NCBI RefSeq assembly: GCF_002214805.1
Contig: NZ_CP019914.1
Location: 806,001-870,000, forward strand
From: Brachyspira hampsonii
GTDB lineage: Bacteria > Spirochaetota > Brachyspiria > Brachyspirales > Brachyspiraceae
Direction of reading: 5' to 3'
DNA length: 64,000 nt
The notes beneath the pieces were generated by a model. The model was not told the origin of the DNA and searched no databases. It worked only from the letters and a program-made list of their open reading frames with translations. Position 1 is the first letter of the stretch; each line of letters opens with the position of its first letter. Below are positions 51,457 to 61,313 of the stretch, in pieces. The position numbers were made by a program, and so were the translations under genes.

Positions 51457-52440
51457 ATGATATATAATATGTGGTATGCCGTATTAGATTCAAAAGAAGT
51501 AAAGAAAAATAAACCTCTTTTTGCTAAAAGATTAAATAAAAATCTGGTATTTTGGAGAGATTCTAATAACAATATATGCTGCATAGATGATAAATGCTGT
51601 CATAGAGGGGCTTCATTATCTCATGGAAAAGTATGCAAAGATAATATAGCCTGCCCTTTTCATGGATTTCAGTTTGATAAAAACGGAAAAACAGTAATGA
51701 TTCCAGCCAACGGAAAAAATACTGAAGTTAATAAAAATTTTTTTGTTGAAGGATATGAAGTAAGAGATTTATACGGATTTATTTGGTTTTGGTATGGAGA
51801 TAAAGATAAAATTAATGATAAAATAATGTTTCCAGATGATTTGAAAGACAAGAAATTCTCATATTCTACTATTAAAGATGAATGGAATAATCATTATACA
51901 AGATGCATAGAAAATCAGCTTGATGTAGTGCATATAGCTTTTGTACATCATAACACTATAGGAAGAGGAAATAAAACTATTGTTAATGGACCATTAACAG
52001 AGCTGGATGAAAATAACAATATATTAAAATTCTATGTAAATAATGTTATTGATAATGGTCAGAAAGCATTAAGTTCATCAGAAATGAGAAAAGAAGATTT
52101 TAAATATTTTTTATATTTTTATTTTCCAAATACTTGGCAGAATTATATATTTGAAAAGATGCGTATATTCGGAGTATTTGCCCCTGTTGATGATGAAAAT
52201 ACCGTTATATATATGAGATTCTATCAGAAAATAATGAATATTCCTTTCATAAAAAATATAATAAACTTTATAGGCAAAAAATATTCAGATATCGTATTAA
52301 AACAAGATAAAAATGTGGTAAAAACGCAATCCAAAAGAGAATCTTATTTAGGTATGAAAGAAGAAAAATTAATACCGGGAGACAGACCTATAATAATATA
52401 TAGAAGCACAAGAGATAAATTAAAAAAACTAAATGATTAA
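51457..52440 (+). CDS. Rieske [2Fe-2S] non-haem iron oxygenase
   Basis: 327 residues. A Rieske domain (about 5-100) has CCHRGASL and CPFHGFQFD, giving Cys-X-His and Cys-X2-His ligands. The C-terminal catalytic domain begins with NQLDVVHIAFVHH (around 153-165), the Asp/His/His iron site. The family activates O2 to hydroxylate or cleave ring or aldehyde substrates and needs a reductase, which is not next to it. Closest in style to the Pao/vanillate-demethylase type. Substrate unknown. Finding an oxygenase in a likely anaerobe is unusual. TTGAGGA precedes the ATG. Confidence 0.9.
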   Translation: MIYNMWYAVLDSKEVKKNKPLFAKRLNKNLVFWRDSNNNICCIDDKCCHRGASLSHGKVCKDNIACPFHGFQFDKNGKTVMIPANGKNTEVNKNFFVEGYEVRDLYGFIWFWYGDKDKINDKIMFPDDLKDKKFSYSTIKDEWNNHYTRCIENQLDVVHIAFVHHNTIGRGNKTIVNGPLTELDENNNILKFYVNNVIDNGQKALSSSEMRKEDFKYFLYFYFPNTWQNYIFEKMRIFGVFAPVDDENTVIYMRFYQKIMNIPFIKNIINFIGKKYSDIVLKQDKNVVKTQSKRESYLGMKEEKLIPGDRPIIIYRSTRDKLKKLND

Positions 52441-52460
52441 AATAAAATTAAAAAAATTCA

Positions 52461-52489
52461 TTGACTAAAAATTAAAAATTTGTTAAAGT
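52461..52489 (+). promoter_or_regulatory. Promoter of the STAS gene
   Basis: TTGACT (52461-52466) and TAAAGT (52484-52489), spacing 17. The ATG at 52496 is six bases after the -10 box, leaving no room for a ribosome site. Confidence 0.55.
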
Positions 52490-52495
52490 AATCGT

Positions 52496-52873
52496 ATGAT
52501 AGATATTTCATTTGAAAGCAGCTATTATTTAAAAGATGATTCTGTTATTATTATATCTTTATATAATAATATATACGATGAGCATCTTCCTCAAATAAAA
52601 GATTTATTTTCAGAGTTTATTAAAAAAGATATAAACAGCATTATATTAGATTTGTCCGATTGTCTATTTATAGAAAAAGAGATATGGGAATATTTTATAG
52701 AGCTAAAAAGAAAACTATCGCATAAAAAAGGAGATTTAGTTTTAGCGAATATGTATGGTGTTGTTAAAAATGATTATAATATTATGGAATTATCAAACTA
52801 TTTGGAATCTTTTAACAATATAAATAATGCTTTTTATAATTTCGGAATATTAAATGATATTAAATCAGCTTAA
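52496..52873 (+). CDS. STAS-domain protein (anti-anti-sigma-like)
   Basis: 125 residues, no signal. The pattern VIIISLYNNIYDEHLPQIKD, then INSIILDLSDCLFIEKEIWEYF, then GDLVLANMYGVVKNDYNIMEL matches a STAS fold: strand, helix, buried strand ending in a Asp/Ser loop (LDLSDC, around 58-63), helix. The usual Asp-Ser phosphoacceptor appears as SDC, one step off, so regulation by phosphorylation is uncertain. The gene has no Shine-Dalgarno site and appears leaderless. The next gene (52923) is 49 bases away. Confidence 0.75.
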   Translation: MIDISFESSYYLKDDSVIIISLYNNIYDEHLPQIKDLFSEFIKKDINSIILDLSDCLFIEKEIWEYFIELKRKLSHKKGDLVLANMYGVVKNDYNIMELSNYLESFNNINNAFYNFGILNDIKSA

Positions 52874-52887
52874 TTTTATTTTTATAC

Positions 52888-52914
52888 TTGAATTTTTCTC
52901 TCTATAGATATAAT
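52888..52914 (+). promoter_or_regulatory. Promoter of the 52.9 kb membrane protein gene
   Basis: TTGAAT (52888-52893) and TATAAT (52909-52914), spacing 15 (short). The ATG is eight bases after the -10 box. Confidence 0.45.
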
Positions 52915-52922
52915 ATATAGTT

Positions 52923-53948
52923 ATGAAGATTATTAGAAATTTTGTTTCTCTTGCACTTTTCTTTATAGTGTTTTTTGCAATGTATTTTGGTATATATTTA
53001 TTTAAAGTTATGGATACCAATAATATTTATCAAAATATGAACATTGATTTAATAAAAAATTTGATGGAACATTATTTCCTTGCTATCTTTATAGTATCAG
53101 GAATTTCTTCTGTAATAATAATAGGAGCTTTAAATAAATTTTCAGGAAGTTTGCCTACTATTATAGTAATAGGTATACTTGCTTTTTTTATGACATTATA
53201 CCCCGCTTATACAGTAGCATTTAATAAAAATATAGACTATCTTAGAAATGAACTTAATGATAAAACCTCATTATTTATAGATGATACAGGAAGATATTTT
53301 ACCAAAATTGATAATTATTTAATAAAAGTAGGATATAAACTTTTGGATAATACCTATAAAAATGTAATATTAGTAGATCCTGCATTTATGGGTAAATTAT
53401 ATATTGGAGATTACATATATATTACTGATAAAGAAATATCTTTACATGAAGTAAAAGAAATTAGCGGAACTTCAGTAGTAGAAAAGACATCAAGTATATT
53501 TAACAGAAACTCCGTAGAAAATTATATATCAAGTTTTACGGCAGATATAATTTTCGGATTTGAAGTATTTCCGTTAATAGTGGCATTTCAAAAAATAATT
53601 ACTTTAACAGAAATGCCGATTTATGCTATAGCTTTATTATTCATTAATTTATGGATTATGCTATTTGCTTTTTATATGTTGGGACTATCTTTAAATTCCA
53701 GACAGTATGTGTATCATAATATACTTAATGCTCTTATATTATATGGCATAATAAAAATAATATTTGCTATATCTATAGAACAATATAATTTATTAGAAGT
53801 AATAATAAGAAATTTAAATTATTGGACTATGAATTTATATATATTTATAGCATCATTAATGACAATAGTAGTCTCATTAGCTTTGAAAAAAATTCTTAAT
53901 AACGATAAAAAAGCAGTTAATAATTTAGAAACGGATAAAGAACACTAA
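52923..53948 (+). CDS. Membrane protein of unknown function
   Basis: 341 residues with about six to seven hydrophobic segments: two to three near the N-terminus (about 5-115), a hydrophilic loop of about 95 residues (DETGRYFTK-like: DDTGRYFTKIDNYLIKVGYK, GDYIYITDKEISLHEVKEIS), then four C-terminal segments (about 215-325). I cannot place it in a family. The gene appears to lack a ribosome site and to be transcribed from a promoter directly before the ATG. Its stop is two bases before ribF, so it is cotranscribed with ribF. Confidence 0.7.
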   Translation: MKIIRNFVSLALFFIVFFAMYFGIYLFKVMDTNNIYQNMNIDLIKNLMEHYFLAIFIVSGISSVIIIGALNKFSGSLPTIIVIGILAFFMTLYPAYTVAFNKNIDYLRNELNDKTSLFIDDTGRYFTKIDNYLIKVGYKLLDNTYKNVILVDPAFMGKLYIGDYIYITDKEISLHEVKEISGTSVVEKTSSIFNRNSVENYISSFTADIIFGFEVFPLIVAFQKIITLTEMPIYAIALLFINLWIMLFAFYMLGLSLNSRQYVYHNILNALILYGIIKIIFAISIEQYNLLEVIIRNLNYWTMNLYIFIASLMTIVVSLALKKILNNDKKAVNNLETDKEH

Positions 53949-53949
53949 A

Positions 53950-54822
53950 ATGAATCGAATTATCAATGATTTTTGCAAACTCCCTATAAAAAAAGATAGT
54001 ATAATAACAATAGGAAAATTTGACAGTGTGCATAGAGGGCATCAAAAACTAATAAAATACACGGTCGAATACGCCAATAAAAATAATTTAATATCAATAG
54101 CAATAGTTATCAAAAAGAAAAATGTATCAATATATAATACAGAAGATAATAATGCTTTAATAAAAGCTATGGGGATTAATTACATAATTGTTATTGACTT
54201 TTTACCAGAATTTTATACAATGGAAGCTAAAGAGTTCTTTGACAAACTCATAGAGTATTATCGTATGAAGCATATCGCTGTAGGAGATGATTTTGCATTT
54301 GGTAAAGATAGAATGGGAGACAAAGAATTTTTAAAGAAATATTCTAAGGAATGCGGTATAGGAGTAAGTTTTATTAATTTTCTTAATTATAAAAAAAATA
54401 AAATATCAAGCTCCAATATACGGGAAGCCCTTTCAAACGGCGATGTAGTTAGTGTAAATAAAATGCTTGGAAGAGAATATTCTATGAGCGGATTAGTGGT
54501 TCATGGAAATGCTTTAGGAAGAAAAATAGGATATCCTACTGCTAATTTAGAAATACCTAAAAATATTTTTATACCTAAAATGGGTGTATACAGTTCTACT
54601 GTAAGAATAGGTAATTCTGATACCATATATAAAGCTCTTACTTTTATAGGTATTAGTAATATCAATAAAGAATTAAGAGTAGAAAGCCATATACTAGATT
54701 TCTCTAAAATGATCTACGGTAAAAAAATAACTGTAGTATTACTAAAATATATTAGAGATAATATCAAAGTAAACTCTATAGATGAAGTTAAAAAATTATT
54801 AGAAAATGATGAAAAAAGATAA
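53950..54822 (+). CDS. ribF: Bifunctional riboflavin kinase/FAD synthetase
   Basis: Makes FMN and FAD from riboflavin. 290 residues. The FAD synthetase half has [19 protein letters not shown] (around 20-38; HRGH nucleotidyl-transfer motif) and [19 protein letters not shown] (around 158-176). The flavokinase half has [22 protein letters not shown] (around 179-200, GRxIGYPTAN). It starts one base after the preceding stop, without a clear ribosome site, so translation is probably coupled. Gene order ribF-rpsO-pnp is conserved in many bacteria. Confidence 0.95.
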   Translation: MNRIINDFCKLPIKKDSIITIGKFDSVHRGHQKLIKYTVEYANKNNLISIAIVIKKKNVSIYNTEDNNALIKAMGINYIIVIDFLPEFYTMEAKEFFDKLIEYYRMKHIAVGDDFAFGKDRMGDKEFLKKYSKECGIGVSFINFLNYKKNKISSSNIREALSNGDVVSVNKMLGREYSMSGLVVHGNALGRKIGYPTANLEIPKNIFIPKMGVYSSTVRIGNSDTIYKALTFIGISNINKELRVESHILDFSKMIYGKKITVVLLKYIRDNIKVNSIDEVKKLLENDEKR

Positions 54823-54850
54823 GAAAATATTTCAAAAGGAGAACAAAACA

Positions 54851-55120
54851 ATGTCTATCACAGCAGACGAAAAAGCAAAAATAATAAAAGAATTTGGTAA
54901 GAATGAACATGATACAGGCTCTACAGAAGTACAAGTAGCACTTTTAACTAATCGTATAACTTATTTAAAAGGTCATTTCCAAACTCATACTAAAGATAAT
55001 CATTCAAGAATGGGACTTCTTAAAATGGTTGCTAAAAGAAGGAAACTTCTTAACTATTTAAGAAAAACTGATATAGAAGCTTATAAAAATCTTATACAAA
55101 GATTAAAATTAAGAAAATAA
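54851..55120 (+). CDS. rpsO: 30S ribosomal protein S15
   Basis: 89 residues, the full length of S15. Start placed at 54851 ([19 protein letters not shown]), with AAAGGAG before it. An in-frame ATG at 54806 lies inside ribF and is not the start. [36 protein letters not shown] and [16 protein letters not shown]-type segments ([16 protein letters not shown]) are diagnostic. S15 binds 16S rRNA early in 30S assembly and often represses its own translation. Gap of 69 bases to pnp. Confidence 0.98.
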   Translation: MSITADEKAKIIKEFGKNEHDTGSTEVQVALLTNRITYLKGHFQTHTKDNHSRMGLLKMVAKRRKLLNYLRKTDIEAYKNLIQRLKLRK

Positions 55121-55189
55121 ATTTGCTCAATCAAATTTACTTATTTTAATACCCTCTCGGTGTTTTGTACTTAATATAAGGAGTAGAAT

Positions 55190-57328
55190 ATGGTAACAGT
55201 CAAAAGTGTATTTTGTGGAGAGGAGTTAATTTTAGAAACCGGACTTTTAGCTAAACAGGCACATGGTTCTGTAACCTTGAGGCTTGGAAACACAACCATA
55301 TTAGCAACTGTTGTAGCAGCTAAAGAACCTAATTTAGAATCTGACTTTTTCCCTTTAACAGTAAATTATAATGAAAAATATTATGCAGGCGGTAAAATTC
55401 CGGGCGGTTTCTTCAAAAGAGAAGCAAAGCCTAGAGATAAAGAGATACTTATATCCCGCATCATAGACAGACCTTTAAGACCTCTTTTTCCTGACGGTTT
55501 TAGAAATGAAGTTCAAATAATACCTACAGTGCTTTCTGTAGATACCGATATGCCTACAGATGCTTTAGCTTTAATAGCTTCATCTGCAGCACTTACCATT
55601 TCTTGGATACCATTCGGGGGTCCGGTTGCCGCTGTAAGAATAGGGTATAAAAATGGAGAATATATTATCAATCCTAAAAATAGCGAGCTTCATACAAGCG
55701 ATTTGGATATTATTGTAGCTGGAAGTAAAGATGCTATTTTAATGATTGAAGGAGAAGCAAAAGAAGTTTCTGAAGAAGTATTTATCGGAGCTATAGAATT
55801 AGCACATAAAGAAATGCAGAAATATATTGATATGCAAAATGAAATGGCTTCTCTTTGCGGAACACAAAAAATAGAACAGGAATTATTTGAATTTGATGCT
55901 GATTTGGTAAAAACAGTTACTGAATACGGAAGAGCAAAAATAGAAGCTGCCAACTATAACCCTGATAAAACTAAAAGAAATGAAAGTATGGATAATGCTT
56001 TTGACGAAATAGAAGAATATATCAAAACTACAACTGAAGATGAAAAATTAATATCTCAAGTTAAAGGTATTTGTCATTCTATAGAAGAGGAAATAGTAAG
56101 AGAGGCTATAGTAGAAAAATCTATGCGTCCTGACGGAAGGGCTTTAGATGAAATAAGACCAATAAGTACTATGATTAATTTAATACCTAGAGTGCATGGT
56201 TCTGCTCTTTTCACTAGAGGACAAACTCAATGTTTATCTATAGTTACTTTGGGAAGTGAGAAAGATGCTCAGTTAATGGACGATATATACGGCAAAGAAA
56301 ATAAAACTTTCATGCTTCATTATAATTTCCCTCCATTTTCTGTGGGAGAAGTTGGAAGGTATGGTGCTCCGGGAAGAAGAGAAATAGGACATGGAAATTT
56401 GGCTGAAAGATCTTTCAATGCTGTACTTCCTTCTAAAGATAAATTCCCATACACAGTAAGAGTGGTTGCTGAAATATTAGAAAGTAACGGTTCTTCTTCT
56501 ATGGCTACAATATGTGCTTCTACTATGTCATTACTTTCTGCAGGTGTTCCTCTTAATGCCAGCGTTGCAGGTATTGCTATGGGACTTGCTACTTACAAAG
56601 ACGGCTATAAAATACTCACAGATATACAAGGTGTAGAAGATCATTTGGGTGATATGGACTTCAAAGTTGCAGGAACTCGTAAGGGTATAACTGCTTTCCA
56701 ATTAGATATTAAACTTACAGGTATTTCAACTCAGATATTAAAAGAAGCATTAGAACAGGCTAAAAAAGCAAGATACTTTATACTTGACAAAATAGATGCT
56801 ACTATAACTAGTGCCGGAGAAATTTCTGATTTTGCTCCTAAATACAAAACTATGAATGTTAATCCTGAAAAAATAAGAGTATTAATAGGACCGGGAGGAA
56901 AAAATATAAAAGCTATAATAGAAGAAACAGGAAGCGATGTAGAGATACAGGACAGCGGTGTAGTTAACATATTTGCTCCTGATACTCCTACTCTAGATAA
57001 AACTATAAAACTTATAAACGCTTATGTTAAAGATCCTGAAGTTGGCGAAGTTTATGACGGAATAGTTAAAGATATAAAAGATTTCGGTGCTTTTATTGAA
57101 ATACTTCCGGGAGTAGAAGGACTTTGTCATATATCTGAACTTGCTTATAAACATGTTATGAATGTAGAAGAAGTTCTAAAAATAGGCGATGAAGTGAAAG
57201 TAAAAATATTGGATGTTAAGGGCGGCAAATATTCTTTAAGCAGAAAAGCATTGCTTGAAAAACCTGCTGACTATGTTGAAGAAGAACATACAAAAAAAGA
57301 AAAAAAACATGGTAAAAAAAGATTCTAA
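55190..57328 (+). CDS. pnp: Polynucleotide phosphorylase
   Basis: 712 residues, a 3'-5' exoribonuclease of RNA turnover. Two RNase PH domains (about 10-145 and 305-545), an alpha-helical linker, a KH domain (VNPEKIRVLIGPGGKNIKAI, around 558-577) and an S1 domain (EVGEVYDGIVKDIKDFGAFIEI, around 620-641) are all visible. FFKREAKPRDKEILISRIIDRP (around 74-95) and the phosphate-binding ESNGSSSMA (around 434-442) are intact. The final 15 residues are Lys/Glu-rich. ATAAGGAG precedes the ATG. Forms a unit with rpsO and RNase Y elsewhere in the window in function only. Confidence 0.98.
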   Translation: MVTVKSVFCGEELILETGLLAKQAHGSVTLRLGNTTILATVVAAKEPNLESDFFPLTVNYNEKYYAGGKIPGGFFKREAKPRDKEILISRIIDRPLRPLFPDGFRNEVQIIPTVLSVDTDMPTDALALIASSAALTISWIPFGGPVAAVRIGYKNGEYIINPKNSELHTSDLDIIVAGSKDAILMIEGEAKEVSEEVFIGAIELAHKEMQKYIDMQNEMASLCGTQKIEQELFEFDADLVKTVTEYGRAKIEAANYNPDKTKRNESMDNAFDEIEEYIKTTTEDEKLISQVKGICHSIEEEIVREAIVEKSMRPDGRALDEIRPISTMINLIPRVHGSALFTRGQTQCLSIVTLGSEKDAQLMDDIYGKENKTFMLHYNFPPFSVGEVGRYGAPGRREIGHGNLAERSFNAVLPSKDKFPYTVRVVAEILESNGSSSMATICASTMSLLSAGVPLNASVAGIAMGLATYKDGYKILTDIQGVEDHLGDMDFKVAGTRKGITAFQLDIKLTGISTQILKEALEQAKKARYFILDKIDATITSAGEISDFAPKYKTMNVNPEKIRVLIGPGGKNIKAIIEETGSDVEIQDSGVVNIFAPDTPTLDKTIKLINAYVKDPEVGEVYDGIVKDIKDFGAFIEILPGVEGLCHISELAYKHVMNVEEVLKIGDEVKVKILDVKGGKYSLSRKALLEKPADYVEEEHTKKEKKHGKKRF

Positions 57329-57360
57329 TTAAAAATTTAGATAAATAATTTTTAATAATA

Positions 57361-57390
57361 AAAGGCTGTTATAAAAATATAATGGCCTTT
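57361..57390 (+). terminator. pnp terminator
   Basis: AAAGGCTGTTAT (57361-57372) and ATAATGGCCTTT (57379-57390) pair along 12 bases with two G-U, then TTTTATTT. Confidence 0.85.
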
Positions 57391-57509
57391 TTTATTTAAC
57401 AAAAAATATTTTAATCTCTAATAATTAATATAATTTAATACTTATTAAAATATTTACTAAAAATATATTATATGATATCATTTAAACAATTAATATTAAG
57501 GATAGTATT

Positions 57510-58826
57510 ATGAAAAATAAAATCATTCTCATTCTGATGGCAACTCTAATTATAGTAATAACTTCATATGCAGCAAATAATGAAAGCAATAATGATAAAG
57601 TAAAAGAAAGCATCATGAATAATATAGAAACAGATAATACATTAATAGAGCCTGACAAAGAAGCTGATGAATATACTGAAGAAATAAAAGAAGAAATGAG
57701 AGATAGTACATTTAATGAAAGTAATAATGAAAAATTAAAAAACACATCAATGACAAATGAAATAATAATGCCAAGCGATGAATTATTAAAACTATTAGAA
57801 AGAAATAAAAATAAAACAGACGTAGCTGAAATGATTGAATTGATAAATGAGGGCGGTATAAATGCTGCTTCAAAAGGTGATCTTATTATAGGTAATGTTA
57901 CACACTATACTAATTCTACCCCTTTAATGATAGCTTCATCATATGGGCATTATGATATAGCAAAAGCTTTGATTGATAATGGGGCTTTAGTTAATTTAAG
58001 AGCAGACGATGGATTTAATGCTTTAATGGAAGCTGTAAGAACTGATAATATAGAGATGGCAAAATTATTAATAGAACATGACTCTGATATAAATATAAAA
58101 AATAAAGACGGCAAAAATATGATTATACTTGCATGTGAAAACGGCAATGAAGAAATGTTTAATTTATTAGTAGAAAATAATGCAGATATAAATGAAAAAT
58201 CATCATGGGGAGCATCTGCACTTATTTATGCTTCTGAAAAAGGTAATATTAATATAATGCAATATTTAATAGATAATGGAATAGATGTTAATGGAAAAGC
58301 TGATGATAACGGGGATACTCCATTACTTTGGGCTGTTACAGGAGAAAATCCTTATGAAGCTTCAAAACTTTTAATAGAAAATGGTGCAGATGTAAATGCT
58401 ACAAATGATGGCGGAGTTGCTCCTGCTAGTATACTTGCCGCATCTACTCCTAAAGTGGTAAAACTCTTAAAAGATAATGGTGCCGATTTAGATACAAAAT
58501 TTTTAGATTATTATCCACCTATAGCAATTGCTGCAGGTGCGGGTAATTTAGAAATAGTTAAGGCATTGGTTGAAAATGGGGCTGATGTGAACTATTATCC
58601 TAATGATATAAACTATACTGCGATATTTCATGCTATAGACCAACATAATTATGAAGTTGCTGAATATTTATTTAAAAATGGTGTTGATTTAAATATAAAA
58701 ATGAAACCTGATAATGACTATGGCAGAAGTATAAAAGAAAGCTACAATGTTTTAGAATATGCTGAGGCTATTCAGGATAAAAAAATGATTAATATAGTAA
58801 GCAAATATTATAAAAAGAAAAAATAA
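57510..58826 (+). CDS. Secreted ankyrin-repeat protein
   Basis: 438 residues. A signal peptide (KIILILMATLIIVITSYAA, cleavage near 22) is followed by an acidic linker (about 25-95). About nine ankyrin repeats fill 130-430, e.g. TPLMIASSYGHYDIAKALIDNG, split here as TPLMIASSYGHYDIA and ALIDNGALVN. It belongs to the same broad class as the three small ankyrin proteins at 19.9-21.6 kb but is longer and monocistronic. AAGGATAGT precedes the ATG. Role probably protein binding outside the cytosol. Confidence 0.9.
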   Translation: MKNKIILILMATLIIVITSYAANNESNNDKVKESIMNNIETDNTLIEPDKEADEYTEEIKEEMRDSTFNESNNEKLKNTSMTNEIIMPSDELLKLLERNKNKTDVAEMIELINEGGINAASKGDLIIGNVTHYTNSTPLMIASSYGHYDIAKALIDNGALVNLRADDGFNALMEAVRTDNIEMAKLLIEHDSDINIKNKDGKNMIILACENGNEEMFNLLVENNADINEKSSWGASALIYASEKGNINIMQYLIDNGIDVNGKADDNGDTPLLWAVTGENPYEASKLLIENGADVNATNDGGVAPASILAASTPKVVKLLKDNGADLDTKFLDYYPPIAIAAGAGNLEIVKALVENGADVNYYPNDINYTAIFHAIDQHNYEVAEYLFKNGVDLNIKMKPDNDYGRSIKESYNVLEYAEAIQDKKMINIVSKYYKKKK

Positions 58827-58881
58827 TTATAATTTCTTATAAATTTAATACAATTACAAATATTTTTTAAGGAAGTTATTT

Positions 58882-59328
58882 ATGAAAACAAATATCAATA
58901 TCGAAGAATGCATTAATGATGCAAAAAATATGTATGGTAAAGGTTTCGGATGTTCAGAAGCTATAATATATGCTTTAAATAAGCATTTTGAATTTAATTT
59001 AAGTGATGATGCTATAGCTATGAGTTCATCATTTTTGAGAGGAGTTGGAGGAAGCGGATGCTTATGCGGTGCTGTTGCTGCCAGCTCTATGTGTTTGGGT
59101 TTTTTATTCGGAAGAAGAGAACCTAATCAGAAAGTAGATAATTGTCTTAGATTAAGTAATGAATTTCATGATAGTTTCAAAAAAGAATTCAAATCAACTT
59201 GCTGCCGAGTGATAACAAAAGGAATGGAGCAAAACTCAGAAGAAAGAAAAAAATCCTGCAAAGATGTTGTTGCTTTCACTACAGAAACTACAGCAAAAAT
59301 GATAATGAGAGAATTAAATAAAAATTAA
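58882..59328 (+). CDS. C_GCAxxG_C_C family putative redox protein
   Basis: 148 residues. The family signature is visible: GFGCSEAIIYAL (around 18-29), SGCLCGAVAASSMCLGFLFG (around 52-71, matching C-GCAxxG), DNCLR (around 79-83), a CC pair (STCCRVI, around 97-103) and a late Cys (KSCKDVV). The family (TIGR01909-type) has six or more conserved cysteines and is presumed to bind metal or act in redox; function is not proven. AAGGAAG precedes the ATG. Its end overlaps the end of the next, convergent gene by 4 bases. Confidence 0.85.
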   Translation: MKTNINIEECINDAKNMYGKGFGCSEAIIYALNKHFEFNLSDDAIAMSSSFLRGVGGSGCLCGAVAASSMCLGFLFGRREPNQKVDNCLRLSNEFHDSFKKEFKSTCCRVITKGMEQNSEERKKSCKDVVAFTTETTAKMIMRELNKN

Positions 59329-60500
59329 AAAATATTATAAAACAAAGGCATTATAAAACATACTATAAAAGCTATAATTCCATAAACATATACATAACAG
59401 CTTCTATTGTTTGTTAATATAATGTCTTTTATATTTTTCATAGAGCCTAATTTTTTTAATGATTTTATATTATCAAAAATTATTAAAATAAAATGAATAA
59501 GTATTATTATATTTGTAAAAATCAAAGTTAATTTATTTGGACTAATTCCATATTCTTTTATTCTGTATATAAGAGAACTAAAAATTATCATATTAAAAAT
59601 AAATGCTATTAAAGGGAATATAATATAAACTATCTTTGTAAATATACTTGCTTTATAATCAATACGCACAAAAAATAAATTAACTGCCCCTATAGCAAGA
59701 GCTACATTATAGATTATAAAATTGCTTCTAATATCATAAGGACTGCTGTATGGTATTATTGGCACTATTATAGAAAATAAATGCTTAAACATGTTATATA
59801 AACTTATATACATTATTATTCTTGAAAAGTATATTGATATATTTTTTACATCTTTTTTATAAAGAAAATAAATTATAAAAGGAGTAAAAGCAAATATATA
59901 AAATACAGATAATATAAAAACATTAAATACAATAAGAGTATTATCAAATATATTCATAATAATACCTTTCAATAAGTTAATTACTGCTGCAAAAAACATT
60001 ATAAACATCACAGAAATAATTGCCGGTATAATAGAAGTTAATATCATAATATTAGCACTGAAAGTAAATACCTGATTAATATCTTTATAACTTTTATATT
60101 CATTAAATGATAAAGCAAACATTATAAAAAATATAATATCTAAAAATAAGTTTTTATTTAAAATCGTATGAACAAAGAAAATAAATTTTTTATCTATATC
60201 TATAATATCTTTAAATGTAAACTCTGATGAAGGTATAAAAACACTAAGAATGCCTACAAATAAAAATATTAAAAAAGTTATAACCGTATTTTTTTTATTA
60301 TTCAAATTAAATAATAAGCTAAAACAAAATAAATAAAAAATCTTAAAAACAAAAAAATAAGATGTTATTTGAGTTATTTTATAATTATCAATATCCATGC
60401 CTTTGAAAAATAAAAAATACATAGTAAAAGGCATAATAGAAATTAATGCCGGTATTATAATATTTTTTCGTGATGATATTTTTAACTTTAAATTATTCAT
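59325..60500 (-). CDS. Polytopic membrane protein of unknown function
   Basis: 391 residues with about ten to eleven hydrophobic segments and few polar loops (one at about 85-105). No cofactor or transport motif recognised. Codon use is very AT-rich and the Ile/Phe/Asn content is high even for this genome. Overlaps the convergent C_GCAxxG_C_C gene by four bases, with no terminator between them. Possible signal-less transporter-like or glycosylation-related membrane protein, but no evidence. Confidence 0.65.
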   Translation of the reverse strand: MNNLKLKISSRKNIIIPALISIMPFTMYFLFFKGMDIDNYKITQITSYFFVFKIFYLFCFSLLFNLNNKKNTVITFLIFLFVGILSVFIPSSEFTFKDIIDIDKKFIFFVHTILNKNLFLDIIFFIMFALSFNEYKSYKDINQVFTFSANIMILTSIIPAIISVMFIMFFAAVINLLKGIIMNIFDNTLIVFNVFILSVFYIFAFTPFIIYFLYKKDVKNISIYFSRIIMYISLYNMFKHLFSIIVPIIPYSSPYDIRSNFIIYNVALAIGAVNLFFVRIDYKASIFTKIVYIIFPLIAFIFNMIIFSSLIYRIKEYGISPNKLTLIFTNIIILIHFILIIFDNIKSLKKLGSMKNIKDIILTNNRSCYVYVYGIIAFIVCFIMPLFYNIF

Positions 60501-60737
60501 AATCTTTTTTATTGCTATTTATTTTTTATAGATTATCTATCCAAATAAATAAAAAATCAACTAATACAGTTACTATAAAATACTGATTTGGTATAGGAAA
60601 TGAGTATTATTTCATTATTATATTAATATAAAAAATAAAATATATAAGTTTATTAATATAATCAATATAGTAAATAAATAAATAATACTCATATAAAATG
60701 TATAATACTTAACGATAATGCAATAAATACTATAATA

Positions 60738-61313
60738 TTAAAATTCTGGAGGTGTTACGGCAAAAATTATAACACTCTCTTCATCATACAAATTTTTCCA
60801 TTTGTGCGGTGCTAATGCCGGTATATATATAGAATCCCCCGGATACATAATAGCTGATTGATCAGATATTGTAATTTCTGCTTTTCCGCTTAATAAAAAG
60901 GCTACCTCTTCTCCTTTATGCGGCATAGGCTCAATAGAAGATTCTAATCCCTTTTCATTTAATATCATTCTTATGAATTCTATATTGCTGCTGCCTTCAG
61001 GTGATAGTAATTCATAAGTAACTTCTCTAGTTGCCATTACTTTTCTGTCTTTTTCTTTTAAAATATTTATCTTGCTTATTTTTTCATCTTCTTCTATAAA
61101 AAATTGAAATATAGGTACTCCTAATTCCTTAGCTATTGATTTTATAGTATTTAAAGAAGGATTGGCATTTCCCTTTTCTATCTGACTAAGCATAGATGAT
61201 GATATTCCGCATTTTTTTGCTAAATCTTTTAGTAAAATACCTTTTTTTGTTCTTATATCTTTTATTTTTATACCAATATCTATTTCTTTACACATATCTA
61301 CTTCTTTACACAT
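60738..61313 (-). CDS. XRE-family regulator with a cupin domain
   Basis: 191 residues. An HTH (IKDIRTKKGILLKDLAKKCG, SSSMLSQIEKGNANPSLNTI, about 16-70) is followed by a cupin (about 110-188; EPMPHKGEEVAFLLSGKAEI, then IYIPALAPHKWKN). Such proteins sense a small metabolite in the cupin and regulate neighbouring transport and catabolic genes. It diverges from a permease-dsdA pair, so it is probably the D-serine regulator. The start is unclear because an 18-base tandem repeat provides two ATGs (61313 and 61295), and neither has a good ribosome site. Confidence 0.9.
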   Translation of the reverse strand: MCKEVDMCKEIDIGIKIKDIRTKKGILLKDLAKKCGISSSMLSQIEKGNANPSLNTIKSIAKELGVPIFQFFIEEDEKISKINILKEKDRKVMATREVTYELLSPEGSSNIEFIRMILNEKGLESSIEPMPHKGEEVAFLLSGKAEITISDQSAIMYPGDSIYIPALAPHKWKNLYDEESVIIFAVTPPEF

